Of a stretch of DNA of 64,000 nucleotides, positions 33,608 to 44,455 are shown piece after piece; within the stretch, counting starts at the first letter, position 1; the number at the start of each line of letters is the position of its first letter. The notes under the pieces are model-generated. The model did not search any database, had not been told where the DNA came from, and saw nothing but the letters and a program-made list of their open reading frames with translations. The DNA comes from Mixophyes australis (Eukaryota; Chordata; Amphibia; Anura; Limnodynastidae): contig JAVHZZ010000005.1 of the NCBI GenBank assembly GCA_036250195.1, positions 124,672,898 to 124,736,897 on the forward strand, written 5' to 3'. Made by a program: the position numbers and the translations under genes.

Positions 33608-33877
33608 TTAAATTTCATTTAATGACTGCAAAGCTGATTCAATCATGCAAGTTGCCACTTCTGTGTCATTTTCCTCAATTGTGCTCGGTCCTTTCTCAGC
33701 AGTTAAAGACTCCCTTTTAATTAGTTTCCTACAGTTATCAGAAATAATTTGAGCACTATTGACATGTGGCAATATTTCAATCATCCATGGTAGAACCTGC
33801 CTTATTTGTTTTCTACTGCTGCTGTGTCCTTTAATATCAAATGTGTTGCAGCATTGAGTCTTAATGTACTTATCCAT
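33608..33877 (-). pseudogene. Unassigned transposon protein, N-terminal piece
   Basis: A minus-strand frame of 89 residues starting MDKYIKTQCCNTFDIKGHSS and including SDNCRKLIKRE. The CC at the start and a later C-R-K-x-L-x-K fit a small zinc-binding N-terminus that I associate with the same uncharacterised family. The frame ends as the LTR is approached. Together the four pieces give about 400 recognisable residues. Confidence 0.55.
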
Positions 33878-34073
33878 TTGTCACACTCTTGATCAAACTA
33901 CCACTATTCACTGTTAAACTGTATTGGATAAACAGTTTTAGACCTTGTATCACTAGTTCTCAATGCAGAAGCTGCAGTCAGACTGAGAAGAACACACCGA
34001 CACCGCACGACAAATCTGAACTCGTCAATTGCATGGTTAGTGCAAAAGGGGGGTTCAACTGCCGTACTTAATA
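33878..34073. other. Leader region of the unassigned transposon
   Basis: Unique sequence between the N-terminal piece and the right inverted repeat; a promoter is expected here but no clear motif is seen. Confidence 0.4.
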
Positions 34074-34800
34074 TTTGTTTTTACTCCTGTTCCCAAAGGC
34101 TTCCCAAAGTGAAGCTTATACCAAAGAGATATTGTATTTAGCTACACAACATCACAACAAAAATGAAACATACACTTTTTTAGATATTCAAGGTGAAAGG
34201 TCAAATCATGTGACCTTGAAATGTAGAAGTCAATATTTAAATATAAAACTATTTTTTATTTTTTTTTTTGCTTCAAAACAAGACCAACATGAAAGCTCTA
34301 CCGGAATTAGAAGCAAAGTTATGATTAGTTTTAGAGACCTGGAAAGCGTAAATTTTTGATTTTTTTTGTCATGTTTGCAACCCTGTTGCATGAACACCGT
34401 GCATCACTGAGGGCTAAAATTTTACATATGAAAGTTACTTTATGTCGTCTAAGCAAAACAAAAATCTGAGATGGTCGGGTTAAAAAAATATTTTTTTTGT
34501 GATGATTTGGCATGGAATGACCCGTACATAGAATAGCTCCACATTTATTTTATTTAACCAATCTAAATTCTGTATTAGTATTTAGGCAGGCTTAACTGCA
34601 AGCCGAAGTCTAAAGTGTGTACAAATCCCTAGAGCAGACTATAACAGCCCTGTTAAATTTGGTTCCTGTCAACCTGGTCACTGTACACAGTGTTATACAG
34701 AGTAAACGCTGTATAAAAGTGCTTCTGCGCTGATAAAATGAAAATCCCTTGACCTCACAATTGCGACATTATCAGGTATTTTCCTCAGTGAGAGGAGGAA

Positions 34801-35818
34801 TGTGGCCAAAAGTTTTGAGATGGTAAGTTGCATATACTACAGAATGTCATTGTGATCAGATGAATTGCAATTAATTTCAAAGTCCCTCTTTGCCATGACA
34901 ATGTACTTTATCCCAAAAATAAAATTTCCACTGCATTTCAGCCCTGCCACAAAAGGACCAGGTGACATCAGGTCAGTGATTCTCTCGTTAACACAGGTGA
35001 GAGTGTTGACGAGGACTAGGCTGGAGATCACTGTCATGCTGATTGAGTTAGAACAACAGACTGGAAGCTTTAAAAAGGAGGGTGGTGCTTGAAATCATTG
35101 TTCTTCCTCTGTTAATCATGATTATCTGCAAGGAAACACGTGCAGTCATCATTGCTTTGCACAAAAAGGGCTACCCAGGCAAGGACATTGCTGCTTGCAA
35201 GACTGTACTCAAATCAACCATTTATCTGATCATCAAGAACTTCAAGGAGAGAGGTTCAATAGTTGTGAAGAAGGTTTCAGGTCGCCCAAGAACGTCCAAG
35301 CAAGCACCAGGACTGTCTCCTAAAGTTGATTCAGCTGCGGGATCGGGGCACCACCAGTGCAGAGCTTGCTCAGGAAAGGCAACAAGCACGTGTGAGTGCA
35401 TCTCCACGCACAGTGAGGCGAAGACTTTTGGAGGATGGCCTAGTTTCACGAAGACCAACAAAGAAGCCACTTCTTTCCAGGAAAAACATCAGGGACAGAC
35501 TGATATTCTGCAAAAGGTACAGACATTGGACTGCTGAGGACTGGGGTAAAGTAATTTTCTCTAATGAATCCCCTTTCAGATTGTTTGGGGTATCCGGAAA
35601 ACCGCTTGTCCGGAGAAGGAAAGGTGAGCGTACCATCAGTCCTGTTTCATGCCAACAGTAAAGCCTCCTGAGACCATTTTTTGACACTTATGAAGTGCTT
35701 GTAATTTTACTCTAGTATACCATAGCAACATCTGACAAAAAGTTCTAAAAACAATAAAGCAGCAAACTTTTTGAAAACCAATACTTGTGTAAATCTCAAA
35801 ACATTTGCCCATGACTAT
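34801..35818 (+). mobile_element. Tc1-type transposon, internally deleted
   Basis: The ends TGGCCAAAAGTTTTGAGA (34803) and TCTCAAAACATTTGCCCATGA (about 35796-35816) are imperfect inverted repeats of a Tc1 family. The transposase is plus-strand and stops after the first catalytic Asp region, joining directly to the 3' untranslated part. The C-terminal half is therefore deleted. Confidence 0.85.
35118..35660 (+). pseudogene. Tc1 transposase, N-terminal half only
   Basis: Begins MIICKETRAVIIALHKKGY, the first helix-turn-helix, with KSTIYLIIKNFKERGSI and the linker SGRPRTSKQ. A frame change near 35320 leads to MIQLRDRGTTSAELAQERQQ, the second helix-turn-helix (RTVRRRLLEDGLVSRRP), and KVIFSNESPFRLFG. 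Here the first catalytic Asp of the usual S-D-E-S is Asn. Sequence for the other two catalytic residues is missing. Confidence 0.85.
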
Positions 35819-36212
35819 AGTCTTTTTCATGTCTGTCAGTATTTTGAAATCTAATATAATGCATAAAATAAAAATGTGAAATAGGATATTTTTTACATTA
35901 AATACTTTTTTCATAGTTGATTGGGGACACCTGATACATTGGGGTATATTGTCCATCAGATGTGTGGGCACTTTAAATCTTCAACAGTTGTCTGTAACTC
36001 CTCTTTCTCCCCCTCTCTCTTGCAAGGATCTATATGGTTACCCAAGCCCCACAGAAACAGAGGGAAACAAACAGAAAGGGATGAAATCAACCTCCTGAAC
36101 AAAAACAAAACATGTCACACAAAGGAGAACCCAGAGTGTAAAGAGTGGGCGCACAATGTCTCCAAATGCACTAAGAAAAAAGGATTTAAAGCAAGTGTAA
36201 AAATCCAATTTT

Positions 36213-36488
36213 CTAAGGCATCCATTGGGTGACACCGGTTGGATTGGGGACATCCCAGAACTGCCATCTAGGATGGAAACGCTTAGAAGAAACAGTGCAA
36301 AACAGCTTTGTCTCAAAGAAGTCATGTCTGGATGTAAACACTTTAAACTTGTAAAATCTGGTAAAAGTATATACCGAGGACCAGGAAGTCATCTGACACA
36401 GTTGCTCAGCTAAGGCTCCATGCAGGGCCATCCAAGAAGCACTCACAGATGGGGATTCAATTGGCCGTGTTACTGTAAAAAGTAACAT
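36213..36488 (-). pseudogene. DIRS-3 tyrosine recombinase, C-terminal end
   Basis: The minus-strand frame reads SASWMALHGALAEQLCQMTS and WSSVYTFTRFYKFKVF, matching ASWAARHGASAEQLCKAATW and TFVKFYRL of DIRS-2. It contains the Trp and the nucleophilic Tyr of the recombinase box. Sequence upstream (36600-36860) is decayed recombinase with stops. Confidence 0.75.
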
Positions 36489-37206
36489 GGCCTGCGCACT
36501 ATTATCGATATTTTGGTATTAGTGTGCGGAACGATCAATAATACGGTAATTTCAACGGTTAAATTTACCATATTAATGGTAATACACTTATCGTGGTGGT
36601 ATTCTGGGGGGGTATTGTGCCCAAATTATGTAGAAACCACCTTCAGCTCTTGAAGCAGAGATCCCACAGGAGGGAAATAAGAGGGTTGTATGTGAAGTTC
36701 ACTCTGCAAAAATTTCGGAACAACCAGTAATAGAGTCAGTCTTTTTTGAAAGAATACAGAGCAGACACCTGAAACCTAAAAGAGCTAAGGTGCAGACCAG
36801 CATCCAACGTCTCCTGTAAACACATAAAGCAACCGTGATAAATTGAATAGCTCCAAGGTGCAAAGACAATGAAATGTGTGTGAAGAGTTACAGCCACCTA
36901 ATCCCGAAGGCTGGTGTCAGTAAATCACCAAAGTCAAATCCCATATTGAGAATGGACAAAGTCTGCAGAGATTCTCCTTCTGCAGCCACCAAATGAGCGA
37001 CTGAAGTCCTACAGCCTAAAGACACCCTACCATTTTTTGTAATGCATATGTTGTCTGGCAGCAGGAACACACAGTTTCCAGGTGTTGATAAAAACAAAAA
37101 CAAAAATATCATCCACTGTGACAATCATTTTGGACTTCTTATAGTTCAGAAACAAAGCATGGGATTCCAGAGTCAGTACAGTCATCTGCACAAGGGACAG
37201 AAGCAC

Positions 37207-38261
37207 TGTGGCTGTATCACTTATAAATAACTTATTGTATAAATTTATTTAAAGGTAACAGCGCAGGGCGCCAGTTTGTATCATTGCAATGTGCTGATTT
37301 TTATTATGCTGTGTGCATATTTTTTTTTTTTATAGGAAATGTATTCATTGATGACAGAGCCAGAGAAAGTTACAAACCAAAAACAAATCTTTGTTGGAGG
37401 TAATCTCAAATTAGACATATGTGGGGAGAGAGTCTGTTTGCTGATAGCAGAAAATGCTAAGTAAGTCTTTCATGTGAAGTGACAGATTAGCCTGAAGAAC
37501 CGGCAGGGCATCCTTACTTGTGTGCAGGTCCTGTTAGACGGATAGGAAACCTACCAATGTAAACCGCACATATTAGTGTGAATTTTTTTTAAGTATAAAT
37601 TGCATTTAAATCCATGTTTGGAGAAACATACTGCATCATTATACTTGGGGTCAGCAAATAGTTCAGGGGGCTGGCTTACCCCCCTGCGATGCTGTGTCCA
37701 AAACTGTATCAGCATTGGTTTGTACTGAAATGTGTAATTATTTCTTCAACCCTTTTGATCACTGGTACCTTAAACCAGTGTGAACTGTCCTTGTCAGGAC
37801 ACTAGAGCGAATAAACATCACTTGCTTCAAGATCCTGCTTTGACAACTTCTTCCCTTCTGTATTTCCAGCGACCTACAGATTAGACCCAAATCGAATCCG
37901 TTTCTGGCTGTTCTGAGGTTTGGACCCAGCTTTCCGGTGCTACCGCTCTGCCAACTACCCAGCAGCTCTGGCCAATGTGATAGGCCAGGGGAAATCCATC
38001 CACAGCAACCCTGATCTATAAGACGAGTTCAGGGGTACCAGCCAAGGTGCACCAGCAAGGGGGTACACTAGCAGCGACAGTTACACAGAAGAAACGCCGT
38101 TCTGGATGCCGTGAAGGAGTCCAGTGGTGGCAGCAGCTTTAGCCCCTTCTACTGCAGTTAGAGGAAGCATTTGGGATAAAGAAAGGGAAAGGAGGCAAAG
38201 TAAGCTTAGCCGGTTCCCAGTAACAACAGACAGGGTGGCATAGGCGGTCTATTCTGTCACA
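37207..38261 (+). mobile_element. Solo LTR (family X) with target duplication
   Basis: A complete 1055-bp LTR in plus orientation: starts TGTGGCTGTATCACTTATAA, ends TCTATTCTGTCACA. AGCAC is duplicated at 37202-37206 and 38262-38266. It contains 'gaccctgatcta'-type and 'gaacggtgaaggagtccagtg'-type blocks shared with other copies. It lies inside DIRS-3 and is younger than it. Confidence 0.93.
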
Positions 38262-38277
38262 AGCACAAACATCAACT

Positions 38278-38740
38278 CTACCTTGATGAGAAGTAGAGAG
38301 TGATTGTCAATCGCTTGGAACTCAAGAGAGAAGATAAGCGCTTGGTGAAGACTCTTGGTGCCATGTCAAGCCCAAAGGAAAGAGCCCAGAACTGGTAATT
38401 ATCGGACTGAGCAGCAAACCAGATAGGAACATGCAAATATACGTCCCTGATTTCCGAAGCCACCAAGAACTTGTCACGGTACATGCTGTTTATCAAGGAT
38501 TTCAAGGACTTCATCTTGAACTTGGGCACCCGAAGCTGGGTTTTAGATTTTAGATTGATAATGGGTCTGCATAAACTGATGGACTTCACCAAAAAGAAGT
38601 TGGAGTAAAATCCCAAACCTTTTTTGATGATATGGGATTGAAAGCACCACTCCAGAGGAAATCAGGGAGCGGATAGCCTCTTCCCCAGTTTGCAGGAAAC
38701 TCTGTGGTAATAATTGTCTGTATGCGGGATCTGAGGAGAT
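38278..38740 (-). pseudogene. DIRS-3 reverse transcriptase fragment
   Basis: The minus strand reads MGFYSNFFLVKSISLCRPII, VPKFKMKSLKSLINSMYRDK, then EIRDVYLHVPIW and ALSFGLDMAPRVFTK. This is the same order as DIRS-2 (GFYSNLFLV, FKMESLRTVI, DLKDAYLHVPIW, LPFGLASAPRVFTK). The first catalytic Asp (D of DLKDAY) has become Glu-Ile in EIRDVY, with the second Asp kept. The sequence ends before Y-x-DD. Confidence 0.8.
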
Positions 38741-39800
38741 TGAACATATAGCCCTGATTGTGAAAACACCTGTCTAGGGTGTCCCCACGTGGGTACAAAC
38801 CGCTCAGGCAAATAATTAGGTAAAATGTGTGGTTTATTTGTGTAAATACACACGAAACATAAAACCAATAGCACCACAATAATATTAGCAAATTACAGTC
38901 ATAAGATTAACTGCTAGCTAAGCCCTAGTTGGTAGTTTCCTTGTGTAGTGCTTAGTCTTCAGCCTGAGACTCTCCACTGACAGCAAGTTTCAAACTTATG
39001 TAGTTCTACTGCTAGTTAACGCAGACAGATTTTCAGGGTCTCCTAACCTGGGATATCAAATCACATAGCATCCTGCCCACAAACTGTAGTCACTGACGAA
39101 TCCTCAGATGCTGCAAACCAGAGGTCTCACGTTTTCTCAGTTGTCCTCCCTCATGCTATACCCTATTTACACTATTGTCCACATAGAAGGTGTCAAAGTT
39201 TGACAAGGGCTGGAGACGAGATAGTTTTCTGCAAACAATAGATCTGCTGTTAATCTAATCACAATCACCCTGAGATAACAGGATTTACCAATTAATGTAG
39301 CAGACACACTGTATTCCTGTCTGCATACACATACAGGGAGGCTTTGCAAAACTTTGTTACATATTTAAATACTTAAATATATTGCTTAATATTTAGGAAC
39401 CATCTTGGACACAATTGTTCCAGATATAAAATACTCCCTACAGTTAACTACAACATGGCAATTTAAAGTGACGCAGGGAATACAGAAGCTAAGCCAACAT
39501 CCTAGCTACATTAGCTACAATACACTGGCACTAGCACTAAATAGTATGCACATATGAGGACTACAAAACAAACTGAAAATAGCTACATTCAGTGTCTAAT
39601 ACTTCTAATCTAATAATCATGTTTATACCTTAAAATACACTTTAGAGACATCTGCAAGGCATGCTGGATTCATATAATAATGCAGGTACATCAAAATACA
39701 TTTCTCCCTTTTGACTGGGGCATTAAATGCAACACATTTCTACAAAAATAAAGTCTATGATGAGGGGTCCAGGGATATGATGTATAATAACTCATCCCCT
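38741..39800. other. Unidentified insert within DIRS-3
   Basis: AT-rich sequence of about 1.1 kb between RT and gag-like remnants with no coding similarity to DIRS-2. It may be another LTR or an intron-like insert; I see no flanking duplication. Confidence 0.35.
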
Positions 39801-40380
39801 ATTAGTGTGAGACACTAGGTACAGTTTGCATGACTCGCTCCTCACACCAATCCATAGTTCCGTTCACCCATGTATATGTGGTAAAATGGAATCACTGATC
39901 CTAAAAGAAATGAAGACAGGCTCCTACCCACAGCAGTTCCTGAGTGGGCAGAAAGTCAATCATGTCTTTAGCTTGTCCGAAGGCTTGGCTGCTGGACGAC
40001 TAGTTCTACCTATTTGCATACCTCCTCCTAGGAGCAGAAAATTACCCTCTGGTATGCAGACTCCTCATTCTCCCAGAGAACCAGAAAGAGTGAAATATGG
40101 AAAATTTGGACTTGACAGCATTAACGGGAAGGAAAGCATGCTTACCTCCTGTAATTGATGTCATCAAACTGTGACCCAAACAAAACACCTGCCGAGAAAG
40201 GAAGTGACTCGAATCCTCTTGGACTCCACATCAGCCTCCCAGACCTAAAGTCAAAGGCTCAATGTGAGGAAACGAAAGGACCCTTAACCCCTATTAGTGT
40301 AACAAACAAGGTACAGTTTGGGTCACGAGTTACTATAAATTTTTATCCCTAGTTCCCTCATCACACACTTGAATAATATA

Positions 40381-40586
40381 CAGGGTGATTCAAAAGTCGC
40401 AGTACACACTTATTTCAAAAACTCTACAGGAAATTGGGAAACCTGAATACTCCAGTAAGGTATGGGTGACGTGGTCTATCTTTTACGGTATGTACCAAAC
40501 ATGGGCGCCATCTTGAAATCGGCCAATCGGCCCAATTCCTGTAGAGTTTTTGAAATAAAAGGGTGTACTGCGACTTTTTCACCCTG
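40381..40586. mobile_element. Mariner-type MITE
   Basis: A 206-bp element: left end CAGGGTGATTCAAAAGTCGC, right end inverse CAGGGTGAAAAAGTCGCAGT. Long subterminal blocks match (TTATTTCAAAAACTCTACAG versus its inverse). TA flanks both sides (40379-40380, 40587-40588). It has no coding sequence and lies inside DIRS-3. Confidence 0.9.
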
Positions 40587-40869
40587 TAGAAAGTGTATTA
40601 TAGTTAATGCCCAGTCAATATAGCCAAATATTTTATATATTCAGTTATTTTTCAAATTTGCCTGCATTTTGTATTGTGCAAAGTACCGTATTGCTGCATT
40701 CACATATTTATTTTTTTTCAAACACTCAGAGAACACCCAGTTGCTTACATTGCGCAGCTGAGCAAATAAATAGACCATCCACCCAGACATTTTTGATAGA
40801 CTCACACTTCTAAAGAGACCATTGTGTTCAAGATGGCTCTTTATTTCTTAGCTAAAACATGTTTAATTT

Positions 40870-41350
40870 ACTAATTAAATATATTGCAAAGTCCCCTGTG
40901 TGTGTATGCAGACATGCGAATACAATATGTCTGCTACAATAATTAGCACTTTGCTCTCCTTCTGGGAGGAATAGTCAGACTCCATCTCCACAGGTTTAGA
41001 TGTCACCACACTCCCGTACTTACGCAAAGTGGCTGGCATGGCGGATGCCAACACAATTTCTAAAGACAAGGAAACCTTAACCAGGTCCTGAACTGTAGTT
41101 GCCAGACTTTTGGCCCAAGCCAGCTTTTCAAATACCACCGCCTTGGCTTGGCCTTAGGGAAAACGGAACTACCAAACTCACTGAAGAGCTGGAAGGAATC
41201 AGGAAAGATCCCCCTAACGGAAATGGGCAAGCTAAGAAAGCTCACAAATAGAACTGGCTGAATACCTAGCCTACCCTGGCTGGAAACCAGAGCATCGGAT
41301 TCACTGGTTGTTTGCACACCAAGTATCCTCACCTTCTGTTTAGAAGGCAA
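40870..41350 (-). pseudogene. DIRS-3 gag-like remnant
   Basis: The minus-strand frame KLAWAKSLATTVQDLVKVSL resembles PPWVKSFAATMEKFTTVMLQ of the DIRS-2 gag. Further frames upstream (39820-40350) are compatible with decayed gag C-terminus but too broken to align by eye. Confidence 0.5.
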
Positions 41351-42372
41351 TTTGGAGTTGTATCAGGTAAACTTAAGTCATAGAAGTAATCCCAGTCTTA
41401 GCACTGAAGGATCTCCCCTTATTCAACTGGGCAGACAGAGGGAAAACAAAATCAGAAAGTATAGAAGCAGCACACAATCAGAAAGAGTGGGGGGCCTGCA
41501 ATACAGCCCAATAGCTAAAGCAATCAGAGGGATTATCCACTCAAACCAACCCTAAAGACCTGGTACCATATAGATTTAAGGAACAGAGTGCTGGAGATCC
41601 AAAATGGAAGAGTGTGTGAATGTGTGTAAATGTGAGTGTGTGTGTGTGTGTACCAAGGAGGAAGTGCTAAGAGGGGTAAAAATCCCCTTCCCCAGAGCCC
41701 AGAACTAGTTTGGCAGCTGGCCAAAAGGACAGATACCTCTACCAAACCAGTGCCTAATTGGGTCAAACAACTAAGTAACTCTGATTTGACCAAGGCTCAT
41801 GAGGAGAGAAGCATCCGCCCCTCTAACAGAGGCACAATCCAAACATAGAGCTCACTGCAAGTTTGCCTACATTTCCTCTCACAGCACTGTATAGGGAGTG
41901 GGTTATAATCACCAACTGCAACACCTCAGGTGCGTGCCAAAGCCACGGCTGCTATCTCGCAGCCGCTACACAGAAATACTGGTCACTGCCTGTGACCAGC
42001 TCCCCTGGAGGTATCAAGTATTAGATGTAGTGGAGGCACCCTCTCTCTACCCCCAATCCCTCGCTTATAGCAGCACACAGCCATTCTGTGAGCTGTCCTA
42101 CATCCTGCTGCCATCGCAGACCCTGGCTCCAAGGCTTTACAGCTTGTATGGTTCTGTATAAGTAAATAAAACAAACTAAAAGATAAACCTAAAACATTAT
42201 GATAATGCTGCTAAAGTAGCCCTAGCAAAATAACTCCACTTGTACTGCCGGGCACTTAAACAAAACTGAGATCATTACAGGTAAGTGGTATAAAGGGGAA
42301 GGCATTACAGAGAACTAAGATTTAAAGTGCCAGCACATCTGGATACTCAATGTACTCAGTGACTCCCAATAG

Positions 42373-42845
42373 ATGTCAGAGTCAAAAGAAACAATTACTG
42401 TAAAGTATTACTTTAAAAAAAAAAAAAACAATTGTTCTAAATCAAAATGTACGTTCACTCATATTACAGAGAGGGAGTGGTCAAAGTTGGTTGAAAAGAA
42501 CAAAGCAACATTAATACATGGTCGTAAAGTGGTTAATGCAGTTTTAGTTGAATGTAAATTCTCAAGAAAAATTAATGCAGCACATAAGAGTATAAAACAT
42601 ATGCCATACTAAAATAATGTAGCAAAATCTAGTGCACTCAATCTCCATAACTGTTCAAGAGCTGTGCTGTTCATAATAAAAAAAAAAAAGAAAAAAGAGC
42701 ATAACATTTGCTGAAAAAGACAGAAGTTTTACCTTATTCCAAACAGTTACAGGACTAAAACTGCAGTTGCTTTTTTTTTTAAAAAAAAAAAAATCGCATA
42801 AAAGTTTTTCTTCCAACAGAGCAATGACATGACATCCTTACTTAC
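42373..42845 (-). other. marchf6 intron next to exon
   Basis: Intron with A-rich tracts (42414-42430, 42679-42690, 42771-42793) and the donor GTAAGTAAGG at 42845. No element recognised. Confidence 0.6.
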
Positions 42846-42918
42846 GTAGACAGCATATCTAAAGGCAGGGTCAAAAGTGAGCTCACAGAGCCAGTAAACA
42901 AGCACTTGTAAATACGAC
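42846..42918 (-). CDS. marchf6: marchf6 coding exon (RIYKCLFTGSVSS)
   Basis: A 73-bp minus-strand exon encoding CRIYKCLFTGSVSSLLTLPL then DMLST, a segment between membrane spans 1 and 2 of MARCHF6 that is identical in the vertebrate form I remember. Acceptor TTCTCCCTAG (ending at 42919), donor GTAAGTAAGG. The two entering bases GT complete the Cys codon begun by T in exon 53771-53914. The last two bases AC are completed by A in exon 24861-25029. An alternative AG nearer the TGCTTG is ruled out because it would lose C-R-I-Y-K and break the phase. Confidence 0.96.
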
Positions 42919-43119
42919 CTAGGGAGAAAAACAAAATATATACTTGACCGCCTAATATGTTTTCTCAAATACAAGTGTAGAATCAATAAGTGCATTATAA
43001 TATATATTTTCGATTTAGATATATATTCACCCCCCCCCCCCCCGTATCAATTATTTCTAAAGCACATACATACATACATATTAAAACAGCATTTAACAGA
43101 GAAAATGTAATTCACATCT

Positions 43120-43205
43120 GTCCCTACCCTAATGTAATGTGCAAACTCCATGCAAATAGTGCCTTGGCTTGGATTGAACCCATGACCCCAGTAGTGTATG
43201 GAAGG
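43120..43205 (-). repeat. SINE fragment
   Basis: The inverse strand reads like the SINE head and body: TACTGGGGTCATGGGTTCAA (box B area) and CATGGAGTTTGC. Only about 85 bp remain. Confidence 0.65.
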
Positions 43206-43579
43206 AATGTGTATATTATATCTATATCTATCACAAACAATAAAACCACTGACAAGTGAAGGGAATAACATTGGTGATCTTGTTACAATGGCCCTGTCAA
43301 GGTGTGGGATATATTAGGCAACAAGTGATAAGACAGTTCTTGAAGCTGATGTGCTGGAAGCAGGAAAAATGGGCAAGCATAAGGATCTGAGCAACTGACA
43401 AGGGCCAAATTGTGATGGCTAGACGTCAGTATCAGAGCATCTCCAAAACTGCAGGAATAGTAGGGTGTTCCTAGTATGCAGTGGTTAGTAACTACCAAAA
43501 TTGGTCCAAGAAAGGACAACCAGTTAACACGGCGGTTTCCAAACTGTGCGCCGCAGCTCCGTCACTGGGGTGCCGCGGG

Positions 43580-43772
43580 CCAGCCCTAGAAAGAAAGAAA
43601 GCAAACAGAAACTTACCAATCCGCGCGGCGCTAGGACCCTGAAGCCTCCTCTCTCCTGCAGCTGTCACTGAATATCGACGTCAGTGACAGCTGCGCGAGA
43701 GGAGGCTGCAGGGTCCTAGCGCCGCGCGGATTGGTAAGTTTCTGTTTGCTTTCTTTTTTCTAGGGCTGGCGC
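43580..43772. repeat. Long palindrome, arms about 90 bp
   Basis: The left arm (43580-43671) and right arm (43681-43772) are reverse complements with few differences, for example CCAATCCGCGCGGCGCTAGG versus its inverse. The spacer is about 9 bp. A GC-rich hairpin would form in single strands. Confidence 0.92.
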
Positions 43773-43799
43773 GGGCCAGAGGAGGGGGACAGATGGCAG

Positions 43800-44025
43800 A
43801 GGAGGAGGAGGAGGGGGGACAGAGGAGGGGCGACAGCGTGAGAGAGGGCAGAGGAGGGGCGACAGCGTGAGAGAGGGCAGAGGAGGGGGCGACAGCGTGA
43901 GAGAGGGCAGAGGAGGGGCGACAGCGTGAGAGAGGGCAGAGGAGGGGCGACAGCGTGAGAGAGGGCAGAGGAGGGGCGACAGCGTGAGAGAGGGCAGAGG
44001 AGGGGCGACAGCGTGAGAGGGGGCA
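43800..44025. repeat. 29-bp tandem repeat, about 7 copies
   Basis: Unit GAGGAGGGGCGACAGCGTGA plus GAGAGGGCA, nearly identical copies, strongly purine-rich on the plus strand. Confidence 0.93.
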
Positions 44026-44455
44026 GAGTGTGCCTGGATGCAGAGGGGGCAGAGTGTGCCTGGATGCAGAGGGGGCAGAGTGTGCCTGGATGCAGAGGGG
44101 GCAGAGTGTGCCTGGATGCAGAGGGGGCAGAGTGTGCCTGGATGCAGAGGGGGCAGAGTGTGCCTGGATGCAGAGGGGGCAGAGTGTGCCTGGATGCAGA
44201 GGGGGCAGAGTGTGCCTGGATGCAGAGGGGGCAGAGTGTGCCTGGATGCAGAGGGGGCAGAGTGTGCCTGGATGCAGAGGGGGCAGAGTGTGCCCGGATG
44301 CAGAGGGGGCAGAGTGTGCCTGGATGCAGAGGGGGCAGAGTGTGCCTGGATGCAGAGGGGGCAGAGTGTGCCTGGATGCAGAGGGGGCAGAGTGTCTGGA
44401 TGCAGAGGGGGCAGAGTGTCTGGATGCAGAGGGGGCAGAGTGTCTGGATGCAGAG
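44022..44455. repeat. 26-bp tandem repeat, about 17 copies
   Basis: Unit GCAGAGTGTGCCTGGATGCA plus GAGGGG. The last three units have lost 3 bp (23 bp). Because three units make 78 bp, long open frames appear in several frames on both strands; none is a gene. Confidence 0.96.

Larger units (their letters stand above)
25124..34535 (-). mobile_element. DNA transposon with ~440-bp inverted repeats, family unassigned
   Basis: The left end (about 25124-25560) and right end (about 34074-34535) are reverse complements over roughly 440 bp. Both start TACAGGTCATTCCATGCC or the variant TACGGGTCATTCCATGCC. Shared inner blocks include AACCCGACCATCTCAGATTT, the 'gccctcagtg' block and TTTGGGAACAGGAGTAAAAA. 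Between them one minus-strand gene is spread over four pieces. It is interrupted by a DIRS element (25951-31779), a SINE (32181-32395) and an LTR (32665-33583); without these the transposon is about 2.4 kb. The TAC...GTA ends are compatible with the IS3EU superfamily, but that is only a suggestion. Confidence 0.8.
35915..42372 (-). mobile_element. Old DIRS-like element (DIRS-3)
   Basis: The left end (from about 35915: TTGGGGACACCTGATACATT, then CACTTTAAATCTT) and the right end (about 42275-42372, inverse reading CTATTGGGAGTCACTGAGTA, then CACTTTAAATCTT) are diverged inverted repeats. Minus-strand remnants are the recombinase C-terminus (36213-36488), reverse transcriptase (38278-38740) and gag (40870-41350). 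It contains a solo LTR (37207-38261), a MITE (40381-40586) and unidentified sequence at 38741-39800. The recombinase-to-RT distance, without the LTR, is about 1.3 kb against about 2.4 kb in DIRS-2, so the RNase H/methylase-like part is deleted. Confidence 0.7.

Noticed and set aside
42901..42912. Alternative acceptor AG directly before TGCTTG in the 42.9-kb exon
   Set aside because: It would delete five conserved residues and break the reading phase; CTCCCTAG upstream restores both.
44022..44455. CRISPR-like regular repeat array
   Set aside because: Units are contiguous with no unique spacers, in a vertebrate intron; it is a minisatellite.
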